Origin: Chitinophagaceae bacterium 26-R-25
GTDB lineage: Bacteria; Bacteroidota; Bacteroidia; Chitinophagales; Chitinophagaceae
Direction: 5' to 3'
DNA: 64,000 nt
NCBI GenBank assembly: GCA_029906195.1
Contig: JARWSJ010000005.1
Coordinates: forward strand, 1 to 64,000
The notes beneath the pieces are model-generated. The model was given only the letters and a program-made list of their open reading frames with translations. It did not search any database and was not told where the DNA came from. This document shows, piece by piece, positions 45,821 through 56,800 of the stretch (positions within the stretch are counted from its first letter, which is position 1; each line of letters begins with the position of its first letter). Both the position numbers and the translations under genes were made by a program.

Positions 45821-46456
45821 ATGAAAGCTTACGAAAAATTATTGCTAGAGAACAAAGGTTGGGCAGCGGAGAAAGTAGAAGCAGATCCTGAGTTTTTTGA
45901 CAGGTTAGCACATTTGCAAACACCAGAATTTTTGTGGATCGGTTGTAGTGACAGCCGCGTACCGGCAAATGAAATCACCGGAACTCAGCCCGGGGAAATA
46001 TTTGTGCACCGCAATATTGCGAACCTCGTAATCAACACAGACGTAAACTTATTGTCTGTTTTGGAATATGCAGTGGTACATTTGAAAGTAAGACACGTGA
46101 TTGTTTGTGGTCATTACGGTTGTGGTGGTGTAAAGGCAGCGACTACCAACACTGATTACAAACAAGTGTTGAACATGTGGCTCCGTAATATTAAAGATGT
46201 GTACAGGCTTCATAAAGACGAGCTTAATACCATCAAAGATGAGGAGTCACGCCTGGACAGATTGACGGAGTTGAACGTACAAGAGCAGGTAATGAATCTT
46301 GCAAAAACATCCATCATTCAAAAAGCCTGGGCCGAAAGACAGGCTCCTCATTTGCATGGCTGGGTGTACGGTCTTAAAGACGGTATTATTAAACCCGTTT
46401 TTGAAATGGCGGCAGGTACACATATTGATCCATTGTACGAATATGATCAATCTTAG
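45821..46456 (+). CDS. can: Beta-class carbonic anhydrase
   Basis: A 211-residue zinc enzyme interconverting CO2 and bicarbonate. Zinc ligands are Cys42, His98 and Cys101 (WIGCSDSRVPAN and VIVCGHYGCGGV), with the Asp44-Arg46 dyad in place. EIFVHRNIANLV is the substrate-pocket strand. No signal peptide, so cytosolic. It probably works with the SulP transporter upstream. Confidence 0.95.
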   Translation: MKAYEKLLLENKGWAAEKVEADPEFFDRLAHLQTPEFLWIGCSDSRVPANEITGTQPGEIFVHRNIANLVINTDVNLLSVLEYAVVHLKVRHVIVCGHYGCGGVKAATTNTDYKQVLNMWLRNIKDVYRLHKDELNTIKDEESRLDRLTELNVQEQVMNLAKTSIIQKAWAERQAPHLHGWVYGLKDGIIKPVFEMAAGTHIDPLYEYDQS

Positions 46457-46458
46457 TA

Positions 46459-46655
46459 TAGTTGAGAATTGAAAGTGGAGAGTTGAGAGTTGTTTAAAGG
46501 TTGTAAGTAACTGCTACTTGCAACCTTTAAACAACCCTTAGCTCTCCATTCTCAACTTTCCACTCTCCATTCTCAACTCTCAACTATTGCTGGGCGAATG
46601 CAATTCGCCCCTACTATTTTCAACTTTCCACTCTCCACTCTCCACTTTCAACTAA
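46459..46655. repeat. Inverted repeat block, GAGAGTTGAG family, with hairpin and REP
   Basis: Left arm 46461-46490 and right arm 46544-46585. A strong inner hairpin (TTGTTTAAAGGTTG/CAACCTTTAAACAA, 46490-46534) may terminate the carbonic anhydrase transcript. A REP palindrome sits at 46592-46614 inside the right-hand part. Confidence 0.8.
46592..46614. repeat. REP palindrome upstream of gldA
   Basis: GGGCGAATGCAATTCGCCCC plus TAC, 73 bp before the gldA start. Confidence 0.85.
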
Positions 46656-46686
46656 TTCCGTATTTTGCGGCAAATACTTCCTTCCA

Positions 46687-47598
46687 ATGTCAATTCAGGT
46701 TAGCGGACTGGTTAAAAAATATGGCGAGCAGAAAGCGGTTAATGAGATTTCCTTTTCATTGAACAAGGGTGAAATAGTTGGTTTTCTTGGCCCTAACGGT
46801 GCGGGAAAATCCACCACAATGAAAATCATTACCGGATACTTGCAGGCTGATGCCGGCAAAGTAACTGTTAGCAATATTGACGTTCGCGAGCATCCCCTGG
46901 AAGTTAAAAAGAAAATAGGCTATTTGCCGGAGGCGAATCCTTTGTACTACGATATGTATGTAAGGGAATACCTTGACTTCACCGCTGGGGTACACCAGGT
47001 TTCGAATAAAAAAGAAGCCATCGAAAAGGCCATTGTTACGGTAGGTTTAACGCCGGAAAGCAATAAGAAAATCGGGCAACTTTCCAAAGGATACAAACAG
47101 CGTGTGGGACTTGCTGCTGCTCTGCTACACGATCCGGAAGTCCTGATCCTCGACGAGCCTACCACCGGTCTTGACCCAAACCAGATCATCGAAATAAGAG
47201 AGGTGATCAAACAGTTGGGCGCAAACAAAACCGTTATTTTCTCTTCACATATATTACAGGAGGTGGAAGCCATTTGCGATCGTGTTATCATCATCAATAA
47301 GGGCAAACTGATTGCGGACGACAGCGTTCAAAATCTGCGCAAACAAAACAATGACAACTCCATTCGTGTAAGCTTTAAAGAGTCGCTGGAAGATGAATGG
47401 CTGCGCCGCCTGAGTGCCGTTCAAACAATTACAAAAGTAAATACCAGCGAGTGGCTGTTAACCGCAACCGACGTTAACGAAGCAAAGAAACAATTGCTGG
47501 AACTGGCGCTGCAAAATAATCTCAACATCACATCCCTTCAAAGCGGTGGTCAAAGTTTGGAAGATGTGTTCAGAAGTTTGACGCAAGCGCAGGGCTAG
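46687..47598 (+). CDS. gldA: ABC transporter ATPase, GldA-like
   Basis: A 303-residue ABC ATPase. Walker A GPNGAGKST is at residues 35-43, the signature LSKGYKQRVGLAAAL in the middle, and Walker B VLILDEPTTGLDP. The C-terminal 80 residues form the extension seen in gliding-motility GldA. GldA with GldFG makes a membrane ABC complex needed for gliding in Bacteroidota. No gldFG genes are adjacent, so the assignment to GldA rather than another ABC-2 ATPase rests on overall sequence and length. Confidence 0.75.
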   Translation: MSIQVSGLVKKYGEQKAVNEISFSLNKGEIVGFLGPNGAGKSTTMKIITGYLQADAGKVTVSNIDVREHPLEVKKKIGYLPEANPLYYDMYVREYLDFTAGVHQVSNKKEAIEKAIVTVGLTPESNKKIGQLSKGYKQRVGLAAALLHDPEVLILDEPTTGLDPNQIIEIREVIKQLGANKTVIFSSHILQEVEAICDRVIIINKGKLIADDSVQNLRKQNNDNSIRVSFKESLEDEWLRRLSAVQTITKVNTSEWLLTATDVNEAKKQLLELALQNNLNITSLQSGGQSLEDVFRSLTQAQG

Positions 47599-47670
47599 CT
47601 GTTAGTTGAAAGCGCCTAGTGCTTGGGTGATTATTGAAGTTTCGTATCGTTATAACTTAGCCGCCTCTTT

Positions 47671-48399
47671 ATGAAGACCTCACAAAAATTTTTATTTGGA
47701 TCAATAATTTTGACTTTTTTGAGTTGCTCGAGAGGCTACAAGAATGAGGGTATCGCAGTTTATTATGAACACTGGAACGAAGGCAGCGGACAGCACAAAG
47801 AAAGAATTGACGTCGATCCTTGGACATTTAAAATATTAAAGTTCAAGGATTATGCTAAAGACGACAGTTCCGTATTTTATCAAGGTGAAAAAATTATTGG
47901 TGCTGACGCAAAAACGTTTGAAGCATTAGACGACTTTTATGCAAGAGATAAAAGATTCGGCTGGTACGGAAAAGATACTATAAGAAATTCGAACGGGCTG
48001 ACGTTTAAGGTCATAAACGATTATTATTCGACAGATGGACACGACGTATTTTATACTACCTATCCATTGGCGATGGTTGATCCAAAGAATTTTAAATTTG
48101 TTTATGGAGAAGGGGATTATGAGTGCTGGACAACCGATGGGAAATATTACTATTACAAAAATTATAAAGTTCCGTCAGACGATTACGAAAACTTGAAAAT
48201 ATATCCCAAAAGTGGAGGCATATCTAGTGACAGGCATTGGGCATTTTATCAAGACCATAAATTAAATTATGATATAGACGGGAAACATGTAGTAGATACC
48301 ATTGACATTAAATCTTTCAAAGTAACAGGCTTTATTGAATGTCGGGACAAGTATGGATGTTTCAATGTTTATCACGGACGAGATAAATGTGCCGATTAA
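47671..48399 (+). CDS. DKNYY-family lipoprotein
   Basis: A 242-residue protein with lipoprotein signal MKTSQKFLFGSIILTFLSCS (Cys19). The mature part has repeated units of the DKNYY type, in which Asp/Lys and aromatic residues recur with phenylalanine-anchored phrases: DPWTFKILKFKDYAKDDSSV, DAKTFEALDDFYARDKRFGW, DPKNFKFVYGEGDYECWTTD. DKNYY domains are short beta-hairpin repeats of unknown function in surface proteins. The gene ends without a clear terminator before eno. Confidence 0.85.
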   Translation: MKTSQKFLFGSIILTFLSCSRGYKNEGIAVYYEHWNEGSGQHKERIDVDPWTFKILKFKDYAKDDSSVFYQGEKIIGADAKTFEALDDFYARDKRFGWYGKDTIRNSNGLTFKVINDYYSTDGHDVFYTTYPLAMVDPKNFKFVYGEGDYECWTTDGKYYYYKNYKVPSDDYENLKIYPKSGGISSDRHWAFYQDHKLNYDIDGKHVVDTIDIKSFKVTGFIECRDKYGCFNVYHGRDKCAD

Positions 48400-48531
48400 A
48401 ACTAACAATCCTCACCCTCCACCCTAACAATTAATAGTTATTTCATAAGGTTTTCGGAATTTTCTTCAATAAACTCCACGAAAAGTTCAATAGATTTGCA
48501 GGCAGTTTATCAAATGGTAAACATTCTTTAA

Positions 48532-49848
<1,317 letters not shown>

Positions 49849-49856
49849 TCAGGATA

Positions 49857-50038
49857 TAAGTTTTGAGAAATGAGTTTTGAGTTTTGAGTGGGTTCACTCT
49901 GGCTTAAAACTCATTTCTTTTTAGACGACTCTGTTATCCACAACCGAAAACCCAGAACTTAAAACTCACTGCTTTTTACCCACAACTCAAAACTCATCAC
50001 TCATTACTCATAAGTCATAACTTAAAACTTATTACTTT
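49857..50038. repeat. Inverted repeat block, GAGTTTTGAGT family
   Basis: Left arm 49859-49890 (AAATGAGTTTTGAGTTTTGA), right side 49903-50036 with several ACTCAAAACTCAT and AACTTAAAAC units. It lies between co-directional eno and the FtsB-like gene. Confidence 0.8.
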
Positions 50039-50058
50039 TACGAAAATCTCAAACTTTC

Positions 50059-50355
50059 ATGGGTCTGCTCAACAAAATACCATCCTGGATCAAAAATAAG
50101 TATGCGCTTACTGTACTTGGTTTTGCCATTTGGATGATCTTTTTTGACGACAGGGATATTATCACCACCCATTTCCGCCAGCCAAACGAACTTAAACAGC
50201 TGCAAAAGAGTGAATTGTACTACCAGGAGCAAATTGACCTCACCAAGGCAGAATTAGAGGAACTTAAGGCAAATCCGGCCACGCTGGAAAAGTATGCGAG
50301 GGAGAAATACTTCATGAAACGCGACAGCGAGGATCTTTTTATAATCAATAAATAG
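50059..50355 (+). CDS. FtsB/DivIC-like cell-division protein
   Basis: A 98-residue septum-formation initiator: cytoplasmic N-terminus, one transmembrane helix (KYALTVLGFAIWMIFFDD, about residues 14-31) and a periplasmic coiled coil (LKQLQKSELYYQEQIDLTKA). It ends with the family motif ATLEKYAREKYFMKRDSEDL. It is an essential divisome bridge in other bacteria. The eno neighbour supports the call. Confidence 0.93.
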   Translation: MGLLNKIPSWIKNKYALTVLGFAIWMIFFDDRDIITTHFRQPNELKQLQKSELYYQEQIDLTKAELEELKANPATLEKYAREKYFMKRDSEDLFIINK

Positions 50356-50501
50356 CTCATACATAAGAGTTAGGCTCCTATTTTCCAAAAAATATTGAAA
50401 AAAAGACAATAACTTTATCCTGAAGGCGTTTTAAACACGGACTAATTTCCGAAGCTGGACACTTCGGAAGATTTTATTACTGGACTTTAAATGGTTTGCT
50501 A

Positions 50502-50732
50502 ATGAAAAGTTTTACACCTGAAGACATTTTATTGTATTTGTACAAAGAAACTTCTCCAGAGCACACCGCAGCTATCGAAAAAGCGTTATCTGAAGATTGG
50601 TCTTTACAGGAAACTCTCCGCACTTTGCAAGAAAGTATGGAAGGTATCGTTGTAGACACTGTTTCTCCACGCCAGGAAGCTGTCGAGAATGTGCTTCTTT
50701 ACGCGAAAGAAGTTATGGCAGAAACTGCCTGA
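50502..50732 (+). CDS. Small acidic helical protein, function unknown
   Basis: A 76-residue protein from ATG 50502 (MKSFTPEDILLYLYKETSPE). Composition is helical and acidic, with EHTAAIEKALSEDWSLQETL in the middle. The start resembles the N-terminal segment of Bacteroidota anti-sigma proteins (EDILLYLY-E-S), but there is no zinc motif and no membrane segment, so I do not assign that role. It has a strong terminator of its own. Confidence 0.65.
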   Translation: MKSFTPEDILLYLYKETSPEHTAAIEKALSEDWSLQETLRTLQESMEGIVVDTVSPRQEAVENVLLYAKEVMAETA

Positions 50733-50751
50733 TTCTTTAGCAATAAAATGT

Positions 50752-50795
50752 AAAAAAGTCGCCGTGACAAGTGAGGTCATGGCGATTTTTTTTTT
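50752..50795 (+). terminator. Terminator after the small acidic protein gene
   Basis: Stem TCGCCGTGAC/GTCATGGCGA with one wobble, then ten T residues. Confidence 0.88.
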
Positions 50796-50888
50796 GCTTT
50801 TCACACAAAGGATTTCACGCAAAGGCGCGAAGTTTAAATAGAATGGGCGCAAAGGCAATACATAACTCTCAACTCTCAACTAACGCCG

Positions 50889-50914
50889 GTAGGGCGAATG
50901 CGATTCGCCCCTAC
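50889..50914. repeat. REP palindrome upstream of nth
   Basis: GTAGGGCGAATGCGATTCGC plus CCCTAC, flanked by one-sided ACTCTCAACTCTCAAC (left) and CAACTTTCAACTTTC (right) phrases. Confidence 0.85.
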
Positions 50915-50964
50915 CATTTTCAACTTTCAACTTTCAACTTTCAATTTTCAATTATCTTGCTTTC

Positions 50965-51627
50965 ATGACTCGCAAAGAACGATACGCCTTCGTACTTGAT
51001 TATTTTAAGCAACATGCACCCAATGCTGAAACGGAGCTGATCTATGATAATCCGTATCAATTATTGGTGGCTGTTATTTTGTCCGCTCAGTGCACGGACA
51101 AAAGGGTGAACTTGACGACACCGGCTATTTTTGAAGAATATCCGGATGTAGAATCTTTGTCCCACGCCACTTTTGATGACCTGTTTCCGCTGATCAGAAG
51201 TATTTCTTACCCCAACAATAAAACAAAGCATCTCATCGGAATGGCGAAAATGGTGTTGGAGAAATTTCATGGAGAAATTCCCATGACCGTCGACGAATTG
51301 GTGGAATTGCCCGGCGTTGGGAGAAAAACAGCGAACGTAATCACTTCTGTTGTGGACAATCAGCCAAACATGGCGGTGGATACGCACGTTTTTCGCGTAG
51401 CGGCAAGAATAGGATTGACGCTGAATGCTACCACTCCTTTGGCTGCGGAAAAACAATTACTCGAATTCATTCCGAAAGAATTGGTGCATATAGCCCATCA
51501 CTGGCTCATTTTGCATGGAAGATATATTTGTGTTGCCCGCACCCCAAAATGTGATGAATGCGGATTGAGAGCGGTTTGCAAGTACTACCAGAAGAATGTG
51601 AAGCCAGGGGTGAAAGCTATAGGGTAA
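50965..51627 (+). CDS. nth: Endonuclease III (DNA glycosylase/AP lyase)
   Basis: A 220-residue base-excision repair enzyme for oxidised pyrimidines. Catalytic Lys121 is in ELPGVGRKTANVI (helix-hairpin-helix) and Asp139 in AVDTHVFRVAARIG. The C-terminal 4Fe-4S loop CVARTPKCDECGLRAVC has the C-x6-C-x2-C-x5-C spacing. Length and order are canonical. Confidence 0.97.
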   Translation: MTRKERYAFVLDYFKQHAPNAETELIYDNPYQLLVAVILSAQCTDKRVNLTTPAIFEEYPDVESLSHATFDDLFPLIRSISYPNNKTKHLIGMAKMVLEKFHGEIPMTVDELVELPGVGRKTANVITSVVDNQPNMAVDTHVFRVAARIGLTLNATTPLAAEKQLLEFIPKELVHIAHHWLILHGRYICVARTPKCDECGLRAVCKYYQKNVKPGVKAIG

Positions 51628-51716
51628 TAACTGAATAACACAATGTCTTGGGTTTGTGCTTGATTTCGATTACTCAACCACTCAGTTATTCAGTTACTCA
51701 GTTATCCAGTTATTTA
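51624..51716. repeat. Inverted repeat block, GAATAACTGA family
   Basis: AATAACTGAATAAC on the left (51625-51639), CAGTTATTCAGTTACTCAG on the right (from 51682). It lies between convergent nth and the inhibitor gene and includes the inhibitor's stop codon. Confidence 0.8.
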
Positions 51717-52009
51717 ACTTCTATCTGGTAAATATTCGTTTTCTTCGGTTCCTTGTCTTCCCAATTTCTTGCAAATTTGAAAGTAACAGTGGCGCTGCCT
51801 TTTGCTACTGCAGTTATGGAAAAAACATCGTCGTTTGTTCCGCCGACAGGTCCTTTACTGCCTGCCGATGCTGCTTTTGCCATTGATGAAACTTTTACCA
51901 CACCATCCGGCACTGCTTTAAAACTCCAGCTATAACCTGTTGTGCCGCCGCCAGGCAATGTGATCGTCTTGGTTTCGTTCACGTTCATAGCTATATTTTC
52001 ACCGGCCAT
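51710..52009 (-). CDS. Chagasin-type (I42) cysteine-protease inhibitor
   Basis: From ATG 52009 a 99-residue Ig-like inhibitor of the I42 family, which blocks papain-type (C1) proteases. All three binding loops are visible: GGTTGYSW (residues 21-28), GPVGGT (53-58) and RNW (81-83). No signal peptide, so it would act in the cytoplasm. It is encoded about 200 bp after a C1 protease gene on the same strand, with a terminator-like hairpin between. That context makes the protease its likely target. The in-frame extension to 52171 translates the hairpin and is not used. Confidence 0.85.
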   Translation of the reverse strand: MAGENIAMNVNETKTITLPGGGTTGYSWSFKAVPDGVVKVSSMAKAASAGSKGPVGGTNDDVFSITAVAKGSATVTFKFARNWEDKEPKKTNIYQIEVK

Positions 52010-52038
52010 ACGAGTGTTTTTTAGACTAATACCAATAA

Positions 52039-52072
52039 AAAAATCCGGCCAAACTAAATTCACCGGATTTTT
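52039..52072 (-). terminator. Terminator-like hairpin between protease and inhibitor genes
   Basis: Stem AAAAATCCGG/CCGGATTTTT with a 14-nt loop; T-rich on the minus strand. It may lower or uncouple inhibitor expression from the protease. Confidence 0.7.
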
Positions 52073-52211
52073 GACCATCTGTGTACCTACATTAAGGTTT
52101 AAATGGTTAAAAAAGGGAAACTTTTCAACATTTAGTGGTACCCAACTTGTGTACACTTTACAACTAAGCAACCTTCCTGGTTGACGACAGCTATATTATT
52201 TCAATAAAATT

Positions 52212-53003
52212 TTATTCCACCATCCTTATTGTCCAAAAGTCATCCGCCTTGTTGGCATCGGTTATATACGCGAATGGCATGTAGAAATAGCCTTTTACCG
52301 CCCAGGTTTTACTCCATGAGTTCCTGATGATGAAAACCTGTTTTGTTGCATCATAACCTACGGCCATTACGGCGTGGCCACCCAATACACTTTCTGTTGT
52401 TTTAGGCATTGGCATCATTCCATCCTTTCCTATGTTCATAAAGCTTTGATACACCGTAAAACCAAAAACAAAAGGATAGCCTTCCGACAAGCATGATTGC
52501 AATTGGAAAAGATTCGTGTTTACCAGCCTTTGATAACTGGTTATCTGATTTTTCATTGCATCTGTATAGCATTTGGCCGGTGGCTTTTTAGAGAATTTTG
52601 CGCCGGGTGAATTGTCATCATCATATGTCCATTCTTTTTCCGGGCACACGCCTTGCTTATTTAATGTTTTAATACCATCGCGGATGAAAGCCCCACTATC
52701 TGAGTTTACGGAATTATTGAGCACCCTTTCGTTGTAGTAAATAAACAACCTGGATGGCATGAAGTCTTTCTTCTTTTGCTTCATTTGTCCAAACTCAAAT
52801 GCGCCGCCCAATGCATTTGCGGTGCAGCTTCCCAATTGTCCCTGGTCATAAACGGGTGGACATTTGGAGCGCAGGTCTACTTTTGCAGGCAGCTTCCGGA
52901 TAATTGTCAAAGGCGCAGAGTAAAGTACGTCCCTCTGATCCGGCAGATCGGGCAGCCAACCAAAACCATAGGCAGGCTTAGCGGCAGATTTTTTTGTTGC
53001 CAT
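52212..53003 (-). CDS. Papain-family (C1) cysteine protease
   Basis: A 263-residue protease domain. The oxyanion Gln54 and nucleophile Cys60 lie in VYDQGQLGSCTANALGGAFE, His210 in GGHAVMAVGYD and Asn228 in IRNSWSKTW. The Q-x5-C spacing equals that of papain. It begins MATKKSAAKPAYGFGWLPDL, without a signal peptide or a classical inhibitory propeptide, so activity could be held in check by the neighbouring I42 inhibitor. Substrate unknown. Confidence 0.9.
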   Translation of the reverse strand: MATKKSAAKPAYGFGWLPDLPDQRDVLYSAPLTIIRKLPAKVDLRSKCPPVYDQGQLGSCTANALGGAFEFGQMKQKKKDFMPSRLFIYYNERVLNNSVNSDSGAFIRDGIKTLNKQGVCPEKEWTYDDDNSPGAKFSKKPPAKCYTDAMKNQITSYQRLVNTNLFQLQSCLSEGYPFVFGFTVYQSFMNIGKDGMMPMPKTTESVLGGHAVMAVGYDATKQVFIIRNSWSKTWAVKGYFYMPFAYITDANKADDFWTIRMVE

Positions 53004-53108
53004 GGAATCTCAGTTTAAAGGTTTAAAAGATTTTGTTTTGATTGAGCAAACATGGGGTTTGATTAAAAACAAGTGTAGGGAGCGGCTGTAATAGAGGGAG
53101 ATAAATTG

Positions 53109-53207
53109 TTAGTCGGCGACTGTAGCTAAGAAGATAACCAAAGAAATCATAAAAGGTTCGGCCACAAACAAAGATAATATGGCGGCCCAGGTCTTGTCAA
53201 TAGCCAT
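53109..53207 (-). CDS. Possible 32-residue membrane microprotein
   Basis: An ATG at 53207 opens a 32-codon frame with a charged start (MAIDKTW) and one hydrophobic helix (AILSLFVAEPFMISLVIFLA), ending TVAD and TAA. It begins 11 nt after the stop of the SRPBCC gene on the same strand. A start codon, one full transmembrane segment and tight spacing make it plausible. Short hydrophobic frames also arise by chance, and I know no homologue. Confidence 0.4.
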   Translation of the reverse strand: MAIDKTWAAILSLFVAEPFMISLVIFLATVAD

Positions 53208-53217
53208 CTTTCATTAT

Positions 53218-53730
53218 TTATGCACTTTTTGTCGTTTTACGAAAACTGATTGACATCTGCTGTGAAGGCCATGTGCCGTATATCTCTTCTATTTTTTTGT
53301 AGCGATAAGTAAAAATTTGCCGAAGCGACTTTTGAACCAGTAAAGCATTTGCCCAATTTCCAATAACCCCAAAAGGCATTTTGTAATGAACAATATCGGT
53401 CATTTCAACACCATCTTTTACGGCGGCAAAAAAATGCTGATGGTGCCACAAACTATATGGTCCGTGCCGTTGCTCATCTACAAAATATTTGTGGTGCTCT
53501 ACGTGCGTAATTTCTGTCATCCAGTATAGCGGAATGCTAAGAACAGGTTTTACTATGTATTCAATAATTTGTCCCGCATACAAATGATCGCCATGATGTT
53601 GGGATATGATTTTAAAGCCAAGGTTTGGTGGCGTAATAACCGGCAGTTTTTCGGGGTCGGAAAAAAAATTCCACAACGCTTCTACAGATGCGGGAATTTT
53701 TTGAACTGATTTTAAAGAATATACTGACAT
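53218..53730 (-). CDS. SRPBCC-fold ligand-binding-like protein
   Basis: A 170-residue protein of the START/SRPBCC superfamily: KSVQKIPASVEALWNFFSDP at the N-terminus, PLYWMTEITHVEHHKYFVDE and PYSLWHHQHFFAAVKDGVEM in the middle, and VHYKMPFGVIGNWANALLVQ near the end. This is the group often annotated as polyketide-cyclase-like or cell-division-inhibitor-like protein. Ligand unknown. It heads a leftward set with the microprotein, the protease and the inhibitor. Confidence 0.85.
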   Translation of the reverse strand: MSVYSLKSVQKIPASVEALWNFFSDPEKLPVITPPNLGFKIISQHHGDHLYAGQIIEYIVKPVLSIPLYWMTEITHVEHHKYFVDEQRHGPYSLWHHQHFFAAVKDGVEMTDIVHYKMPFGVIGNWANALLVQKSLRQIFTYRYKKIEEIYGTWPSQQMSISFRKTTKSA

Positions 53731-53826
53731 TTAAAAAATTATGCAGGTTAAAACTACAATTTTCGCACCCCGTTAAAAGAATATGCACATTGATTTTTTT
53801 ACGTTTTTGAGCGTTAATTTTATAGA

Positions 53827-56800
53827 ATGTCAAGCTTTCGCGAACAACTCGAAATGAAGTTTATTGAGGAATACAATAAGCTCAACCCGCAACAGAAATT
53901 AGCAGTAGATAACATAGAAGGGCCGGTAATGGTGATCGCCGGACCGGGCACAGGCAAAACCCAAATTTTAAGTGCGCGAATTGCCAAAATATTGATGGAC
54001 ACAGATGCCCGACCGGAAAACATTCTGTGTCTTACTTATACAGATGCGGGCGTTGTTGCCATGCGCAAGCGCTTGCTCTCATTCATAGGCGCAGATGCGT
54101 ATAAGGTAAACATTTACACATTCCATGCTTTTTGCAACGATGTCATACAGGAAAATCTTTCACTGTTTGAAAAGACTTCACTTGACCCCATTTCCGATTT
54201 GGAAAGGATCGAATTGTTTAAAGATCTCATCGACGCGTTTCCGAAAGATCATTTGCTAAAGCGTTATCGTGGCGATGTGTATTTCGAAATAAAAAACTTG
54301 CAGTCGCTTTTCAGCACGATGAAACGTGAGGGATGGACCTATGAATTTATTTCACAAAAAATAGACGAGTACATCACTGATCTCCCGACAAGGGATGAAT
54401 ACATTGCAAAACGCGCCACCAAAGAATTTAAGAAAGGTGATGTACGTACAGACAAAATAGCGGAAGAAAAAGAAAAGATGGAAAAGCTTCGTGCCGCTGT
54501 GGGTGAGTTTGGAAAATTCCAAAAGCTAATGCGCGACCGCAACCGTTACGACTTTGACGACATGATCAATTGGGTGATCAAAGCCTTCGAAGAAAATAAA
54601 AACCTGCTGCTTAAATACCAGGAACAATATCAATACATACTGGTAGATGAGTACCAGGATACCAGCGGTACACAAAACAAACTGGTTTCGCTGCTGATCA
54701 ATTATTGGGACAAACCAAACGTGTTTGTGGTGGGTGATGATGATCAAAGTATCTATCGCTTCCAGGGTGCCAACGTGGAGAATATGCTGAATTTTGCAGA
54801 CGCATACAGACATGATCTGTTAACGGTTGTACTGACCAATAACTATCGTTCTACACAACCGATTCTTGACATTTCCAAAACGCTTATTGGCAATAATAAT
54901 GAAAGACTCGTGTTGCAAATAGACGGTTTGAGCAAAGAGCTTTTGTCTGCCAACGCGAGGTTACAACAATTGCTCCATCTGCCAAATATTAAAGAGTATG
55001 AAACACAGCGGCAGGAAATGATGGACATAACGCTGCAGGTGCAACAACTAATGACAGAAGGCGTTGTGCCAGGCAGGATCGGCATTATTTACAAAGAAAA
55101 CAAGTACGGCGAAGAGCTTACACAATACCTCAAACTGCGCAACATTCCAGTATACAGCAAACGCAGCATGAACGTTTTTGATATTCCGCTGGCGCAAAAA
55201 ATAATTCTGTTGTTTCAATATCTCGCGGCGGAGCATGACATTCCTTATGGCGGCGACGAAATGTTATTCGAGATATTGCATTTCGACTGGTTCGGCATTC
55301 CTCCGCTGGAAATTGCCAAGCTCAGCATCGAAGTGTCCGAAAGCCAGTTTGGCAACCACAAAACTTCACTAAGAAGATTGCTGAATGAAAAAGCGACGCA
55401 GCCGGCCAGAGACTTGTTTACGCCCCAGTTACACCAGGGGTTAAAAACAGCCAGCCGCGTAATTGAAAAGCTAATTGGCGACGTTCCGAACGTGACCATC
55501 CAGACGCTTTTTGAGAATATTATTCGCGAAGCAGGTGTTTTAACATTCATCATGAAAAGCCCAGAAAAGATCTGGCTCTTCCAGGTGGTGAATGCGTTGT
55601 TTGATTTTGTGAAGGAAGAAACCAAACGCTATCCGACAATGTCGCTCGCGCAATTAGTGAATGTGATCGACCTGATGAAAAAAGAGAAAATCACATTGCC
55701 ATTAACACAGGTAAGTGGTAGTGACAAAGGAGTGAATCTTATGACAGCCCACGGCTCAAAGGGGCTTGAGTTTGAACATGTGTTCTTTGTGGGTTGCAAT
55801 GCTACGTTCTGGGAACGGAAAAGGAGGCCGGGTGGCGGGTTCAGCATGCCTGACACGATGTTCTCTTCCCAACCCATACAAAACGACGAAGAAGAATTGC
55901 GACGCCTTTTCTATGTGGCGCTGACCCGTGCAGAACAACATCTTTTTATTTCCTACAGTCGTTTTAAAAATGACGGCAAAGAACTGGAGCCCTCTCAATT
56001 TATTGCCGAAATACAAGAGGTGCATGCGTTACCAGTGCAAAAGGTTTTTGTGGGCGATGATGTGCTGGCGGAATTCTCAATACTGCAATTTGGAGAATCC
56101 CTGCAACCGGAGATCTCTAAAATGGAAGAAGATTTTGTGAGTAACCTGCTTGATAAGTTTGTGATGAACGTTACTGCACTCAGCAATTATCTTGCATGTC
56201 CGTTGCGCTTTTATTTCCAGAACCTTGTTCGCGTTCCGTCAGGCAAGTCAGAAGCTACGGAATTTGGTTCGTCTGTTCACCATGCATTGCAGCGATTGTT
56301 TGAAAAAATGCAGCAGGACCCTGCCAATAATTTTCCTTCAAAGGAAGAGTTTATCAGTGACTTCGAATGGTACATGCGCAGACACCGTGAAAACTTTACA
56401 CCCGAGCAGTTTGCACGCAGGATGGAATATGGGCAAACCGTATTGGCAAATTATTATGAGGAATATAGTTATACGTTTAATAAAATTGTTGCGATCGAAC
56501 GTAATATTCGAAATGTTACCGTGCAAAACATCCCTCTTAAAGGAAAGCTTGACAAGCTTGAATTTGATGGCAAAAGCGTTAACGTGGTGGATTATAAAAC
56601 CGGCGATATTGATAAGGCAAAATCAAAACTACAGCCGCCGAATGATAAAGATCCAAACGGGGGCGATTATTGGCGCCAGGCGGTTTTCTATAAGATTCTT
56701 ATTGACAACTACCAGCAAAAACAGTGGAACGTTGTAAGCACCGAGTTTGATTTTATTGAACCGGATAAAAAGAAAAAGTACCGCCGCGAGAAGGTCACTA

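Noticed and set aside
47671..48399. DKNYY protein as a toxin or immunity protein
   Set aside because: There is no partner gene or secretion system nearby; only the repeat family and lipoprotein signal can be supported.
52010..52171. 54-residue N-terminal extension of the I42 inhibitor
   Set aside because: It translates the terminator-like hairpin and is unlike a signal peptide; ATG 52009 gives the normal family length.
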